From positions 62,001 through 126,000 of the forward strand of contig CALMSX010000115.1 of assembly GCA_937872515.1 (NCBI GenBank): a DNA stretch of 64,000 bases, read 5' to 3'. Below are positions 50,608 to 60,756 of this stretch, one piece after another. Within the stretch, counting starts at the first letter, position 1, and the number at the start of each line of letters is the position of its first letter. The DNA comes from an uncultured Bacteroidota bacterium (GTDB lineage Bacteria > Bacteroidota > Bacteroidia > Chitinophagales > Saprospiraceae). A program made the position numbers and the translations under genes. Under the pieces are notes generated by a model. That model worked only from the letters and a program-made list of their open reading frames with translations, did no database searches and had not been told where the DNA came from.

Positions 50608-51168
50608 ATGTCGAGATTTGACCTTCGGCAGGGGCGCATTCTGATTGCAGAACCTTTTATGCTGGATCCGCATTTTAAAAAAACGGTGGTAGCACTCTGC
50701 GATTATACCAAAGACGAAGGCTCTGCGGGCTTCATTCTCAACAGACCTACCAATCTTCGGATGGATGAGGTGATGAATGAGTTTCCTGATTTTGACTCCG
50801 TCATCCATTATGGCGGACCGGTTGCCAATGACACCATCCATTACATTCACAGGGTGGGAGATCTGGTGGAAGGAAGCAAAGAAATTATTCCCGGTCTGTA
50901 CTGGGGCGGAGATTTTAATAAACTCAAGTTTTTAATTCAAAACGAGGTCATCAAACCCTTTGACATTCGTTTTTATATAGGATATTCCGGATGGTCTGCA
51001 GGGCAGTTGGAAGAAGAGATGGATATTCATTCGTGGGTGACTGACGAAATAGACATCAACCACCCATTTTTAAATGACAATGCCGGCCTTTGGCAAAAAT
51101 GTTTGTACAACAAAGGCGACCATTTCTCTGTATTGGCCGATATGGCCGACAGCGTTTCTCTCAATTAA
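50608..51168 (+). CDS. YqgE/AlgH family protein
   Basis: 186 residues with RQGRILIAEPFMLDPHFKKTV, GFILNRPTN and YWGGDFNKLK, the YqgE/AlgH core. Likely cytoplasmic, function unresolved. In a fabD-YqgE-ABC-F gene cluster with small gaps. Confidence 0.92.
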   Translation: MSRFDLRQGRILIAEPFMLDPHFKKTVVALCDYTKDEGSAGFILNRPTNLRMDEVMNEFPDFDSVIHYGGPVANDTIHYIHRVGDLVEGSKEIIPGLYWGGDFNKLKFLIQNEVIKPFDIRFYIGYSGWSAGQLEEEMDIHSWVTDEIDINHPFLNDNAGLWQKCLYNKGDHFSVLADMADSVSLN

Positions 51169-51174
51169 TCGAAT

Positions 51175-53079
51175 ATGATTTCACTTAATAATATCGGTTT
51201 GCACTTCGGTGACCGCACCCTTCTTTCCGGTGTTACTTTTATGCTCAATCGCCGCGAACGAGCCGGCCTGGTGGGTAAAAATGGGGCCGGAAAATCAACC
51301 CTCTTTCGCATTATCTCCAACCAGCAAAGTGCAGACGAGGGCACGGTAGAACACCCCAAACACTTTAGTATGGGCTACCTCAAACAAGACCTGCATTTTG
51401 ATGGCAACAACACCGTGATGGAGGAAACCAAGGCTTGTTTTTCTGAAGTGGGCATCATTGAGAAGGAAATTTCTGAAATCACCGATGAGATGAACGAGCG
51501 GACCGACTATGAGTCTGATTCCTACATGGAATTGGTCGAGGAACTCACCGATCTCAACGCAAGACTCGATTTATTGGCACCCGGAAAAATTGATGCGCAA
51601 TGCGAACGCATCCTCAAGGGTCTCGGCTTTAAGGAAGAGGATTTTATAAAAAAGGTTTCCCAGTTTAGTGGGGGTTGGCAGATGCGCATTGAGTTGGCCA
51701 AACTTTTGTTGACCCAGCCCGATCTTCTTTTGCTGGATGAGCCCACTAACCACCTCGACATAGAGTCGATTATCTGGCTGGAAGAATACCTGGGCAGTTA
51801 TCCGGGCATTGTGCTGCTGATTTCGCACGACAAACAATTTCTCAACAATGTCTGTAATCGCATCTTCGAATTGGAATGGGGGAAGCTGAGCTCGTACGCC
51901 GGCAACTATGATAAGTATATTGTAGAAAAAGAAATGCAAAGAGAGGTTCTTGCATCTGCCTACGTCAACCAACAAAAACAAATTGCAGAAAAAGAACGGA
52001 CCATAAGCCGGTTCATGGCCAAGGCCACCAAAACAAGCATGGCCCAAAGTATGCAAAAACAACTCGATAAAATTGAACGCATCGAGGTACCTGAATTTGA
52101 TACCAAGGCGTTTAAACTTAAATTTCCTGAAGCAGCCCGCACGGGCAGGGTGGTGCTGGAAGTAAAAAATATTTCCAAAAGTTTTGGACCCAAGCTGGTG
52201 CTAAAAGACGTGAATTTTGCGGTTGAAAAAGGTGAAAAAATCGCGTTTGTAGGGCAGAATGGTATGGGTAAGACCACCATGGCCAAAATGATCACAGCCC
52301 AGCTGATGGCCGATAGCGGTACCATGAATTTTGGATCCAATGTGGCCCTGGGTTACTACGCCCAAAACCAGTCGGAACTCATCGATGTGAAAAAGACCGT
52401 GCTGGAAGTGATGGAAGAAAATGCACCCGCTGAGCAAAGGACCAACATCCGAAACATCCTGGGTTCATTTTTATTTTCTGGCGACGATGTAGAAAAAAAA
52501 GTATCGGTGCTCTCCGGCGGCGAGCGGGCGAGATTGGCCATGGCCTGCATGATCTTGCGACCCTCCAATCTGGTGATCATGGATGAGCCTACCAACCACC
52601 TTGACATCCAGTCAAAAGAGGTACTCAAACAAGCCCTCACCGATTTTGAAGGCACCCTGATCATCGTCAGTCACGATAGGGAGTTTTTACAACAATTGTG
52701 CACCAAAGTATACGAGTTTACCAACCATACGGTCAAAGAATACCTGGGAGATATCAATTATTTCCTGGAAAAGAAAAAGATGACAGACATCCGCGAAATA
52801 GATACGCGCAAAGACAAAGGGGCTGCATCAGCCACACCTGTGGTAGAGGTGAGGGTGGATCACGAAGAAATCAAAAAGGCCCGGCGTCGCATGCAGTATG
52901 TGGAAAGAGACATCGAAAAGCTGGAAGGCGAAATTGCCTCACTGTCTGAACAACTCAATGACCCCGCCATTTATCAGAGCGATAAAGTTATTGATGTCAA
53001 CCGCAAATTGCTCGAAAGGCAGGAAAAACTAAACGCGCTTATGGAAGAATGGGAAACCCTGGTAGGCGTTATTGGTTAA
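51175..53079 (+). CDS. ABC-F family ATPase
   Basis: 634 residues, two ATPase domains without membrane segments. First: GKNGAGKST, FSGGWQMR, LLLLDEPTNHLD. Second: GQNGMGKTT, LSGGERARLAM, LVIMDEPTNHLD. A C-terminal coiled coil (MQYVERDIEKLEGEIASLSE) matches ribosome-acting ABC-F proteins (Uup/YdiF type). Probably modulates the ribosomal E site. Stop overlaps the convergent RluE gene by 4 nt. Confidence 0.92.
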   Translation: MISLNNIGLHFGDRTLLSGVTFMLNRRERAGLVGKNGAGKSTLFRIISNQQSADEGTVEHPKHFSMGYLKQDLHFDGNNTVMEETKACFSEVGIIEKEISEITDEMNERTDYESDSYMELVEELTDLNARLDLLAPGKIDAQCERILKGLGFKEEDFIKKVSQFSGGWQMRIELAKLLLTQPDLLLLDEPTNHLDIESIIWLEEYLGSYPGIVLLISHDKQFLNNVCNRIFELEWGKLSSYAGNYDKYIVEKEMQREVLASAYVNQQKQIAEKERTISRFMAKATKTSMAQSMQKQLDKIERIEVPEFDTKAFKLKFPEAARTGRVVLEVKNISKSFGPKLVLKDVNFAVEKGEKIAFVGQNGMGKTTMAKMITAQLMADSGTMNFGSNVALGYYAQNQSELIDVKKTVLEVMEENAPAEQRTNIRNILGSFLFSGDDVEKKVSVLSGGERARLAMACMILRPSNLVIMDEPTNHLDIQSKEVLKQALTDFEGTLIIVSHDREFLQQLCTKVYEFTNHTVKEYLGDINYFLEKKKMTDIREIDTRKDKGAASATPVVEVRVDHEEIKKARRRMQYVERDIEKLEGEIASLSEQLNDPAIYQSDKVIDVNRKLLERQEKLNALMEEWETLVGVIG

Positions 53080-53627
53080 TCAATCACCCTAAATTTCCCG
53101 GGTAGTAAGCCATGGATTTGATAGTTGCCCAGCTGCACCCTGATCAATCGTAAAACAGGAAAGCCCACCGCAGCACACATTTTCCGGATTTGTCGGTTTT
53201 TACCTTCTTTTACTTCAATCGAAATCCAACTATCAGGTATGCTGGCTCTTACCCGTATAGGCGGCACTCTTTCCGGCAAATTGGGCTCACCTATTTTTTT
53301 AACCCTACTGGGCAGGGTAAGGTACTTTTTTTTATTGGGCAGGGTTATGCTCACCCCATCCCTCAATTGTTTGATGGCCTCAGCCGTTATCTCCCCTTCC
53401 AACTGCGCATAATAGATTTTAGCCACATGCTGATCCGGACTCAGCAGCTGTGCATTGAGTGAGGTATCATCCGACAACATCAACAGCCCCTCAGAATCAT
53501 AGTCCAACCTCCCAATCGGATACACATTTTTGGGCACATCCAGATAATCAGCCAAACACTGGTGATGCGCTGCCTCCCTCGTAAACTGGCTCAATACCTG
53601 ATAAGGCTTATAAAATAAAATGGTCAT
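53076..53627 (-). CDS. rluE: RluE/RsuA-family 23S rRNA pseudouridine synthase
   Basis: 183 residues, no S4 domain. The catalytic motif GRLDYDSEGLLMLSDD (Asp in GRLD) is present, as are KIYYAQLEG and NRQIRKMCAAVGFPVLRLIR. Length suits RluE, which modifies 23S rRNA near U2457; target is inferred from the family. Convergent with the ABC-F gene. Confidence 0.88.
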   Translation of the reverse strand: MTILFYKPYQVLSQFTREAAHHQCLADYLDVPKNVYPIGRLDYDSEGLLMLSDDTSLNAQLLSPDQHVAKIYYAQLEGEITAEAIKQLRDGVSITLPNKKKYLTLPSRVKKIGEPNLPERVPPIRVRASIPDSWISIEVKEGKNRQIRKMCAAVGFPVLRLIRVQLGNYQIHGLLPGKFRVID

Positions 53628-53779
53628 GTGCTTATTTATATAATGATACTTTATCCCTCACAATCCATGTAAAACAAAATAAAATTCCCGAACTTTTTGC
53701 ATCTCTCACCATAACAAGCAAAAAAGAAGGGCCAATGCCCTCAAAATGATGGGAAGACCCATACTAAAACAAATAAAAA

Positions 53780-53885
53780 GAGCGGGCTGAGTCCCTCAGG
53801 TCTGAGGGATAAACCTGTCGAAGCTAGTATTCTGAAAAAAAATCTTTAAAAAAAAGAGGGCTGAGCCTGTCGAAGCCCGAAGCCC
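53780..53885. terminator. Terminator with STSLRAG-type palindromes
   Basis: GGGCTGAGCCTGTCGAAGCCC (53858-53878) is a palindromic core flanked by A- and T-runs, so on the minus strand it gives a stem followed by TCTTTTTTT after the S46 peptidase gene. A related copy lies at 53784-53820. The same element type is in frame in hsdR. Confidence 0.65.
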
Positions 53886-53894
53886 CCTTTTTTT

Positions 53895-55973
53895 TTACTT
53901 CTTACCATCCAACTCACTCACAATCCTATCTGCTTTAAAAATGTATTTCAAAGCGGCATAGATGCCTGAAGAGTGAACCGAAACGGTACGGTTGTTGGTT
54001 TCATCAAAAATGAAGTTACCGGGAAGTGACTCGATGTTTCCGTCGAAAATCAAACCCACAATTTCTTTTTTGGCATTGATCAGTGGGCTACCGGAGTTAC
54101 CACCAATGATGTCATTGGTAGAAACACAGTTCATAGGTGACATCAACAATTCCATGGGAGGGTTTTGCCATCTGGCCGGCAATGCCCATGGGAAGGTCTT
54201 TTTGAATGAATAGTATCTGTCGTACAAACCAAAGTAGGTAGTGTTGACAGGTGCTGTGGTACCATTGTAATCGTAGGCTTTAATAACGCCATCAGAAATT
54301 CTTAAAGTAAAGGTGGCATCAGGTGGCAAAGAGGTGCCATACACTTTAAAGGCCTGGTTGGCAATGTTGGCCTCCAAAGATTTGCGATAATTGCCGGAAC
54401 CACTAACAGCAGCTACTGCTTCCTGGTATCTGGGTACAAAAATTCTGGCTGCCTCCATCATCATGTCATCATCTTTGAGGATGTTGTCATCTTTGGTAAG
54501 GCATTTTTCAGCTTTTTCTGCGTCTTTGAACCTTGTTTTTTTGAACAACTTATCCGTATAATCATCCACATTTTTTCCATCCAATACTTTTTTCAGGGTC
54601 ATGTCGCCCGGATAAATGTCTTGTTGGATTTCTGTCAATAAGGTCCTGAAAAGGGTCTTTTCTTTTTCGTTGTCGATGGTGGGTACCGTCTCCATAATGG
54701 TCTTTAACAATTTGGCCTTGTCTTCTTCAGACCCTTTGTTTTTAACCAGGGTTTCGTACTGATACAATTGGTGCATCATATTAAATACCTTACCCCTGTA
54801 AGGGCTTGGTCCCAGGTGGGTGGTAGCCCATGCATGGGGTAACATAGGCTTGTACGCTGTCCTCATGTCATCCCAAGAAGTGACACCGGGTGATTTTGAC
54901 CTGATGTGATTTTCCATGGCTACCTTGCGGCCAAATAAAGATGTATCTCTCAGACCACCTAAAATGCCACCAAAAGCTTTCATGGAATTGGCTACATTGG
55001 CAATCTCATTCAATAATGCCTGTGCTTCAAATTCTTTGGCAGGATCATTTTTGATCTGGTTGTATTCTCCCACCATCAGGTCGTTTCTGTTTTTCAGAAA
55101 TTTATACAACATGGGATAGCGGAAATCTCTATCGTATTCCAATTGAGCCACTGTACGGTATCTTTCCGTACGACCCGGATTGCCTACTACAAAAACAGAC
55201 TCTCCTTCAACAGCTCCGTCTTTGTTGAATTTAAAATAATGTTCGCTGGTATTGAGTGGCAGACCATTTTCGTCATATGCCCTCCAGAATGTACAATCCA
55301 GGTTGTAACGAGGATAGGTAAAGTTGTCGGGGTCACCTCCAAAAAACCCGAGGTCTAATTCAGGAATCCAAACGAGTCGGATGTCGCTGAATCTTTTGTA
55401 TCCGTAGAGTGAATATTTTCCCCCACTGTAGAAGGTAACGGTCTGAAGTCTCAAACCTTCCCATCCGGCCATCTTGCTGTATTTTTCCTGGATGTCTTTT
55501 AAAGCCTTGGCAGCAGCCTCAGCCTCCTTACCTTTTTCAGCTCCGGCCGTCATTTTTTGAACCTCTGCACTGATGTCGGCCACCTGAATGAGTTGTTCAA
55601 CAAACAAGCCTTCTGCTTTTCTTTCATCTGCCATGGTAGTGGCATAAAAACCTTGTTTGTCAAAGTTTTCGCCCTCTCTCTGCAAATCCACAACTACATC
55701 TCTAGAGCAGTGGTGATTGGTCATGATAAGACCATCGGGAGAAATGAATGAGGCGCTGCACCAGGTAGCAAACCTCAATGAAGATTTGCGGACATCATCC
55801 CACCACTTATCTTCCGGTTTGAAATTATAGGCTTTGACGAACCATTCTTTTGGTGGGTTTTCAAAGGTCCACATCTTACCAAAGTCAAAAGGATTGGGTT
55901 CTTGATTTTTTTGGGCTTTGACCGTGAGCACGACAAAAAATAAGCTCAGGGCCATCCAGAATTTGAATTTCAT
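53895..55973 (-). CDS. S46-family dipeptidyl peptidase (DPP7-like)
   Basis: 692 residues with signal peptide (MKFKFWMALSLFFVVLTVKA). Catalytic His in MTNHHCS (H87/H88) and Ser627 in GGNSGSPLIN. FDGN after the Ser (G645) is the DPP7-type residue rather than the Arg of DPP11, suggesting preference for hydrophobic P1 over acidic. It cleaves dipeptides in the periplasm or at the surface. A strong terminator follows. Confidence 0.9.
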   Translation of the reverse strand: MKFKFWMALSLFFVVLTVKAQKNQEPNPFDFGKMWTFENPPKEWFVKAYNFKPEDKWWDDVRKSSLRFATWCSASFISPDGLIMTNHHCSRDVVVDLQREGENFDKQGFYATTMADERKAEGLFVEQLIQVADISAEVQKMTAGAEKGKEAEAAAKALKDIQEKYSKMAGWEGLRLQTVTFYSGGKYSLYGYKRFSDIRLVWIPELDLGFFGGDPDNFTYPRYNLDCTFWRAYDENGLPLNTSEHYFKFNKDGAVEGESVFVVGNPGRTERYRTVAQLEYDRDFRYPMLYKFLKNRNDLMVGEYNQIKNDPAKEFEAQALLNEIANVANSMKAFGGILGGLRDTSLFGRKVAMENHIRSKSPGVTSWDDMRTAYKPMLPHAWATTHLGPSPYRGKVFNMMHQLYQYETLVKNKGSEEDKAKLLKTIMETVPTIDNEKEKTLFRTLLTEIQQDIYPGDMTLKKVLDGKNVDDYTDKLFKKTRFKDAEKAEKCLTKDDNILKDDDMMMEAARIFVPRYQEAVAAVSGSGNYRKSLEANIANQAFKVYGTSLPPDATFTLRISDGVIKAYDYNGTTAPVNTTYFGLYDRYYSFKKTFPWALPARWQNPPMELLMSPMNCVSTNDIIGGNSGSPLINAKKEIVGLIFDGNIESLPGNFIFDETNNRTVSVHSSGIYAALKYIFKADRIVSELDGKK

Positions 55974-56073
55974 GCTGAATGCTTTTTGTTAGCCGGCAAA
56001 GATAGCAAAAGCACCTAAAATAAGCCACTTTTGGTTGAGGATCTGTGTCACCTCAAGTACATTTGATCTGAGT

Positions 56074-57267
56074 CTAAATAATCCGGCGGGGAGCGGTTTG
56101 ACCGAGGATATAGCCCTTTTCTCCTGCCATGATGGGAACATTTACCAGGCCGGGCCTTTTCCCCGGTTGAATGCTGCCCAATTCATCGTCAAAACCAAGT
56201 GCCCTGGCTCCGTTGATGGTGGCCCATTGGAGCAATTCTTCGATGGGAATCCATGAATTGAACCGGTGAATGGTCTTAACTTCCTCCCATACAGACAACT
56301 GCCAGTTGGAAGTCAAGGAATCGGTGCCAATAGTAAGGGCCTGGTGGGCATCCAAAAAGACCCGATAATTGGGCATTCGGTTTTCAATATACAAGTTGGC
56401 ATTGGGACAAGTGACCCAGTACACCTTAGCACTCCATGCATAAGCCGCTGCCAGGTCTTCCGCTGTGGTCAGGGTGTTGTGTACCATAAGGGTAGTCTGC
56501 TCAGGGTCCATGTTTTCCATGGCATAGTGGATGCTTGTTTTGCCGTTAGGTTGAAAACCGGATAGGTCCATGCCAAAGCCCTTGTAAAAATCTACGAAGG
56601 CCCCCGTTCCGCTTTGAAACAGTTCATTTTCAGCCGGTGTTTCCTGGTTGTGGATGCTTACCGTACTTCCTTTACTGTTTTTATTTTGAATGTAATCAAA
56701 AAGCCCTGGTGATACCGTATATGGGGCGTGAGGGACCCTGCTGACTCTATCTTTGTTTGTAAGGGTAGCAGCATAACTTTCATAAACTGCTTCATATTGC
56801 CCGATGGTTGCCTGGGTCATGCCCGGGTTCAAAAAATCAAACATTTCAACAAAGGTGCAATACCTGATTTTACTGGATAATTTGGTGGCAAGGGTGTCTT
56901 TTTTATTCGAAATGTCGCCCACAGCCACAATTCCCTGGTCGTACATAAATTGGTCATTTTCAGAGATGGCCTGATCAATCACTTCCTGGGGAAAGTCTCT
57001 AAACTGAACCACACTTTTTAAGAAGGGCAGCAGGGTAGTGCCGGTGTCTACCAGGCCTTTCATGTGCGACAATTCCAGGTGGCAATGGGCATTGACCATA
57101 CCAGGCATGATGGCTCCTTCCAGCTGTAACAGGCTGGCTGGATCGTGGTTTGTCATCTCGTCTACCGCTTGGATGAGCCCGGTCTCATCGCATATCACAA
57201 CAGCGTTGCGATGGCACTTTCCATCACCCGAAAAAAGCAAAGGAGCATAATATTTATGAACAGCCAT
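56074..57267 (-). CDS. Amidohydrolase family protein (MtaD/cytosine deaminase-like)
   Basis: About 397 residues from the ATG at 57267 (MAVHKYYAPLLFSGDG). Metal-binding motifs: NAHCHLELSH (HxH), HAPYTVSP, HNQETPAE and GTDSLTSN (catalytic Asp). Similar to aminohydrolases that deaminate adenosine-like or chlorinated heterocycles; substrate cannot be told. The start at 57288 overlaps the 5' region of the next gene. Confidence 0.85.
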   Translation of the reverse strand: MAVHKYYAPLLFSGDGKCHRNAVVICDETGLIQAVDEMTNHDPASLLQLEGAIMPGMVNAHCHLELSHMKGLVDTGTTLLPFLKSVVQFRDFPQEVIDQAISENDQFMYDQGIVAVGDISNKKDTLATKLSSKIRYCTFVEMFDFLNPGMTQATIGQYEAVYESYAATLTNKDRVSRVPHAPYTVSPGLFDYIQNKNSKGSTVSIHNQETPAENELFQSGTGAFVDFYKGFGMDLSGFQPNGKTSIHYAMENMDPEQTTLMVHNTLTTAEDLAAAYAWSAKVYWVTCPNANLYIENRMPNYRVFLDAHQALTIGTDSLTSNWQLSVWEEVKTIHRFNSWIPIEELLQWATINGARALGFDDELGSIQPGKRPGLVNVPIMAGEKGYILGQTAPRRII

Positions 57268-57431
57268 ACCTGGATTATTTGATTGCAAAGATGTTTATTT
57301 TTTCTGAAAACACTCCAAAGGGCAAAGAACCAACTTCCATGCTTTACCTGATTCAGGCCTTCAAATGTCCTGCAAAGGATAATTTTAACTTTGGCAGTAC
57401 AAAAAGTCTGGTTTTTCCTCTTACCTTAGAG

Positions 57432-59765
57432 ATGTCAAAACTTATGCGTTCATTTATTCTATCCATAACAGTTCTGCTGTGTGCAATGTTGGTTGCCAAA
57501 GCACAACCCTCACCCTGTGGTGCCACTGCGGCTATGACCCCCACCTGCGTTGAGGCTTGTATCATCTGTGACATAGATGGCTTTACCGGTATCAACAATA
57601 GTTCAATCACAGGCCAGGCGCCTCCGGGCTTTTGCACAACGCAGGTGCATCACATGCAGTGGATCGCCTTTATCGCCGGTACTACCAATCTGACCATCGA
57701 GTTGGAAGTTTTTAACTGCAGGAGTAACGATGGACTGGAAGTTGGTATTTATGAGGCGGTGGAGTGTAAAAATTATAAACTGGTCACGGATTGTGATACA
57801 GACATTCCGCCCAACACCAAACGCATTTTTAAAAACAAGGTACCCCTGACCATTGGTCAATATTATTTTTGGGTAATGGATGGCAGCAACAACGATGTTT
57901 GCAATTACACCATCCGGGTACTGGAAGGTTCAACGAAAGTAGCCCCTCTAGAAACGCCTGCCCCCATTTCGGTACCACCGGTAGTCTGTGAGGGCAAGAC
58001 GTTTAATCTATCTTCCGATGGCCTGGTAGGAGCAACCATCTATGCCTGGTATGTAGATGGGGATCTGGTAGGATCTGGCAGAAACTTGCCTGTAAGCATT
58101 GATACACCCGGAAAACATACCGTGTGCCTGGATGCCATGAATGTTTGTGACAAGGCTCCCCAAAACTGTGTTGAAATTGAAGTGCTTCCATCCAAAGAAA
58201 CGACCCTCAAGCATGAAGTTTGTTTTTCTGAGTGTTTTCAATATGCAGGAAATAAATATTGTGATGCAGGTATCCATGATGTCATTTTCCAGGCCGTTAA
58301 TGGTTGTGACAGCATTGTTCACCTCGATTTGGCCATTAAAGATCAGGTGGTGGTTTCGCAATTTGCCAGGATCTGTGAAGGCGATAGCCTTAAGCTGGGC
58401 GACGATGCCTTTACCACAGCAGGCCCCCATATCGGTTACGTGACCGACCAGGAAGGATGTAAGGTAAAGGTCAACCTTGATTTAGAGATCATAAAATGCA
58501 ATATCAAAGCAGCATCCTCATTTGAGGCTGTAAGCTGCACCGGATTTCGGGATGGCATCCTAAGAATTGCGGTTACCAATGGCACACCCCCCTTTAGGTA
58601 TACATGGAAACGACTAGAAAATGAAAGTGAAAAGGGGTCCGGGCAATTGTTGGCAGAAAATGTATATGTGGATATTACCGGCCTGGATGAAGGAACTTAT
58701 CTGGTTGAAATTCAGGATAACTTTGGAAATACTACGGTTGTTCAAAGTTATGTTACCCAGCCCAGCCCCCTGGTAGTAACAATCAATGACAGCTTAATCA
58801 ATGGCTACCATGTTTTGTGCAATGGGGATGCAACTGCCGTCCTTTCAGCAGAAACATCAGGGGGTACAGGACAATATAGTTACAAATGGACTTCAGGAAG
58901 CCAACGAATAACCATTTCGGGTCTGGCTGCCGGAACCCAGACCTTACAGGTAACCGATGACAATGGCTGTCTTACGTCTGCCAGTGCTACCATCACCCAA
59001 CCTGATAAACTTGTTGTAAACAACTTGGTTACACCGCCCGATTGCAGCGGAATCAACTCTGGTTCGATTGACATTTTGCAATCGGCTGGAGGCGTAGGAT
59101 CGTATACCTATTTACTAAATGACAAGCCGGCTGTTTTTCCTGTTAAAAATTTGGGTACAGGCATTTACAAGACTCAGATTTTGGATGAAAATGGTTGCAG
59201 CTTTGAGCTTACAGATACACTTCAATCCCTCGAAATTCCGATGTTAAGCGGAGATAGTGTGTACCAGCTGACCCTGGGGGATTCAATAGAATTGACCATC
59301 TTTTCTGATGTTGATGCAGCCATTGTAGTTTGGAGTCCGGTAACGGATATTTTGAATCCGGAAGCTTTGGAAACAAAAGCGCGGCCGGTACAAAGCAGGG
59401 TATACGTGGTGAGTGTTACCTCAAATGATGGCTGTGTAAGAACGTATGAAGTCAGCGTCAATGTTGAAAAAAGAAGGAGTTTTGTCATTGCCAATGGGCT
59501 TACCAGTAAATCTGGGGTCAATGCTACTTTGAGGTATTTTGCAGGGCCGGATGTAAGTTCCCTTGTCAATTATCGGGTGTACGACCGGTGGGGCAGTAAG
59601 GTGTTTGAGACAGCCAACTTACCGGCAGGGGTGATAGACATACCGTGGGATCATACTTTCAACGGACGACCCGTAATGGGAGGTGTGTACGCCTGGACAG
59701 CCGAGGTGGCTTATATAGATGGAGAAACTGTCACCTACACGGGAGCCCTTCACATCATTGACTAG
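57432..59765 (+). CDS. T9SS type B (CHU_C) surface protein with SprB-like repeats
   Basis: About 777 residues from the ATG at 57432 (MSKLMRSFILSITVLLCAML), a signal peptide; the in-frame start at 57279 would add ~50 residues with no signal. The central part has SprB-like repeat segments (NGTPPFRYTWKRLENES; TSGGTGQYSYKWTSGSQRIT; NGCLTSASATITQP). It ends in the gliding-motility-associated C-terminal domain (NYRVYDRWGSKVFETANLPA, FNGRPVMGGVYAWTAEV). Secreted by T9SS and anchored. Its stop overlaps the convergent membrane protein gene by 11 nt. Confidence 0.85.
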   Translation: MSKLMRSFILSITVLLCAMLVAKAQPSPCGATAAMTPTCVEACIICDIDGFTGINNSSITGQAPPGFCTTQVHHMQWIAFIAGTTNLTIELEVFNCRSNDGLEVGIYEAVECKNYKLVTDCDTDIPPNTKRIFKNKVPLTIGQYYFWVMDGSNNDVCNYTIRVLEGSTKVAPLETPAPISVPPVVCEGKTFNLSSDGLVGATIYAWYVDGDLVGSGRNLPVSIDTPGKHTVCLDAMNVCDKAPQNCVEIEVLPSKETTLKHEVCFSECFQYAGNKYCDAGIHDVIFQAVNGCDSIVHLDLAIKDQVVVSQFARICEGDSLKLGDDAFTTAGPHIGYVTDQEGCKVKVNLDLEIIKCNIKAASSFEAVSCTGFRDGILRIAVTNGTPPFRYTWKRLENESEKGSGQLLAENVYVDITGLDEGTYLVEIQDNFGNTTVVQSYVTQPSPLVVTINDSLINGYHVLCNGDATAVLSAETSGGTGQYSYKWTSGSQRITISGLAAGTQTLQVTDDNGCLTSASATITQPDKLVVNNLVTPPDCSGINSGSIDILQSAGGVGSYTYLLNDKPAVFPVKNLGTGIYKTQILDENGCSFELTDTLQSLEIPMLSGDSVYQLTLGDSIELTIFSDVDAAIVVWSPVTDILNPEALETKARPVQSRVYVVSVTSNDGCVRTYEVSVNVEKRRSFVIANGLTSKSGVNATLRYFAGPDVSSLVNYRVYDRWGSKVFETANLPAGVIDIPWDHTFNGRPVMGGVYAWTAEVAYIDGETVTYTGALHIID

Positions 59766-60348
59766 CGGGTATTCGGCGATGCAGGTGAAACAACAAGATC
59801 AACAAAAGTAAAAAGGATATTTTTTGAATCCATGGCAATGACGTCAAACACCATTGTGTATAGTAAATAAAGGCAGTCATGGCCAGGGTAATAAATGTGA
59901 TTAGGGTAATAAACCTGCCGGTTACCTGGGTATGTCTCCACACAGGAACAACCATCAGCCAAAAGTAAATCAAAAGACTACCTATCAATAGGGTTACAAA
60001 AATGTTGTGCCACGGAGAAAAGAGCAGGCTTGCCGCTACCATAGACGAGGCAGCTGCTACTTTGGCCATCCTTTTTTGCAGGGCATTAACCCCATAAAAT
60101 TGACCCAGTTCTGCCATGACCAAATAAAGAGCAAGACAGGCCAAAATTCCGGCTGCCATGGCGAAATACCTGCCATGATTTTTTTGGCCGTTATAAGCAG
60201 TGGCATCCAAGAGATCACACCAATAATTGTGCAGAAGGCTGTAACCCGACTGATTATGATCCAGACTTGATCCTCCGGGATATAGGTAAATGGCAGTTAC
60301 AACAAAAATTAGGGCGCCTGTTGTGAGGTAGGGTAAAAATTTTCTCAT
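59755..60348 (-). CDS. Membrane protein of unknown function (DUF998-like)
   Basis: 197 residues with about six membrane helices (LTTGALIFVVTAIYLYP; ILACLALYLVMAEL; VAAASSMVAASLLF; NIFVTLLIGSLLIYFWL; FITLITFITLAMTAFIYY; ISFLLLLILLF). A layout like DUF998 proteins, but assignment is weak. Confidence 0.6.
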   Translation of the reverse strand: MRKFLPYLTTGALIFVVTAIYLYPGGSSLDHNQSGYSLLHNYWCDLLDATAYNGQKNHGRYFAMAAGILACLALYLVMAELGQFYGVNALQKRMAKVAAASSMVAASLLFSPWHNIFVTLLIGSLLIYFWLMVVPVWRHTQVTGRFITLITFITLAMTAFIYYTQWCLTSLPWIQKISFLLLLILLFHLHRRIPASQ

Positions 60349-60366
60349 CAGACGGCCATTCGTATT

Positions 60367-60732
60367 TTACTGCACGGCAGTCTTCGTTGTTTTTGAACAG
60401 GGGCCCCATTTATAGTGTAAAACACCTGTCTTGCCGGCTTCGCAGGCATTTTTATAGGTTTTGCCATCGCAGCCACAAACGGGTCTCCGATCATCATCGC
60501 ATTTCATAGAGGGTTGGGCTAAAGTTTTGTCATAACAATCCAAGCCAACGGCAGTTTTTTCATTGGAACCCGGCTGGTTGGGATCCATTGGAGCAGCTGC
60601 CTGGTTAGATGTAGAGGTGCTGACATTTACATCCACAGCCTGACTGTTTTCCTCGTCAGCTACCATTTTTTTGCTGCAGGCGGCCAGAGTGGTAAAAGAA
60701 ATAAGCAAGACAAGAAAAAATTTGCTGTACAT
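60367..60732 (-). CDS. Kazal-domain lipoprotein
   Basis: 121 residues: lipobox LAAC (Cys19), a Ser/Thr/Asn-rich linker, then a Kazal-type domain with CDDDRRPVCGCDGKTYKNAC and a final C (WGPC). Kazal domains inhibit serine proteases; lipid-anchored, it could protect the surface from them. No operon partner is clear. Confidence 0.8.
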   Translation of the reverse strand: MYSKFFLVLLISFTTLAACSKKMVADEENSQAVDVNVSTSTSNQAAAPMDPNQPGSNEKTAVGLDCYDKTLAQPSMKCDDDRRPVCGCDGKTYKNACEAGKTGVLHYKWGPCSKTTKTAVQ

Positions 60733-60756
60733 GGGTGTTTAAGTTGTAAAATGATA

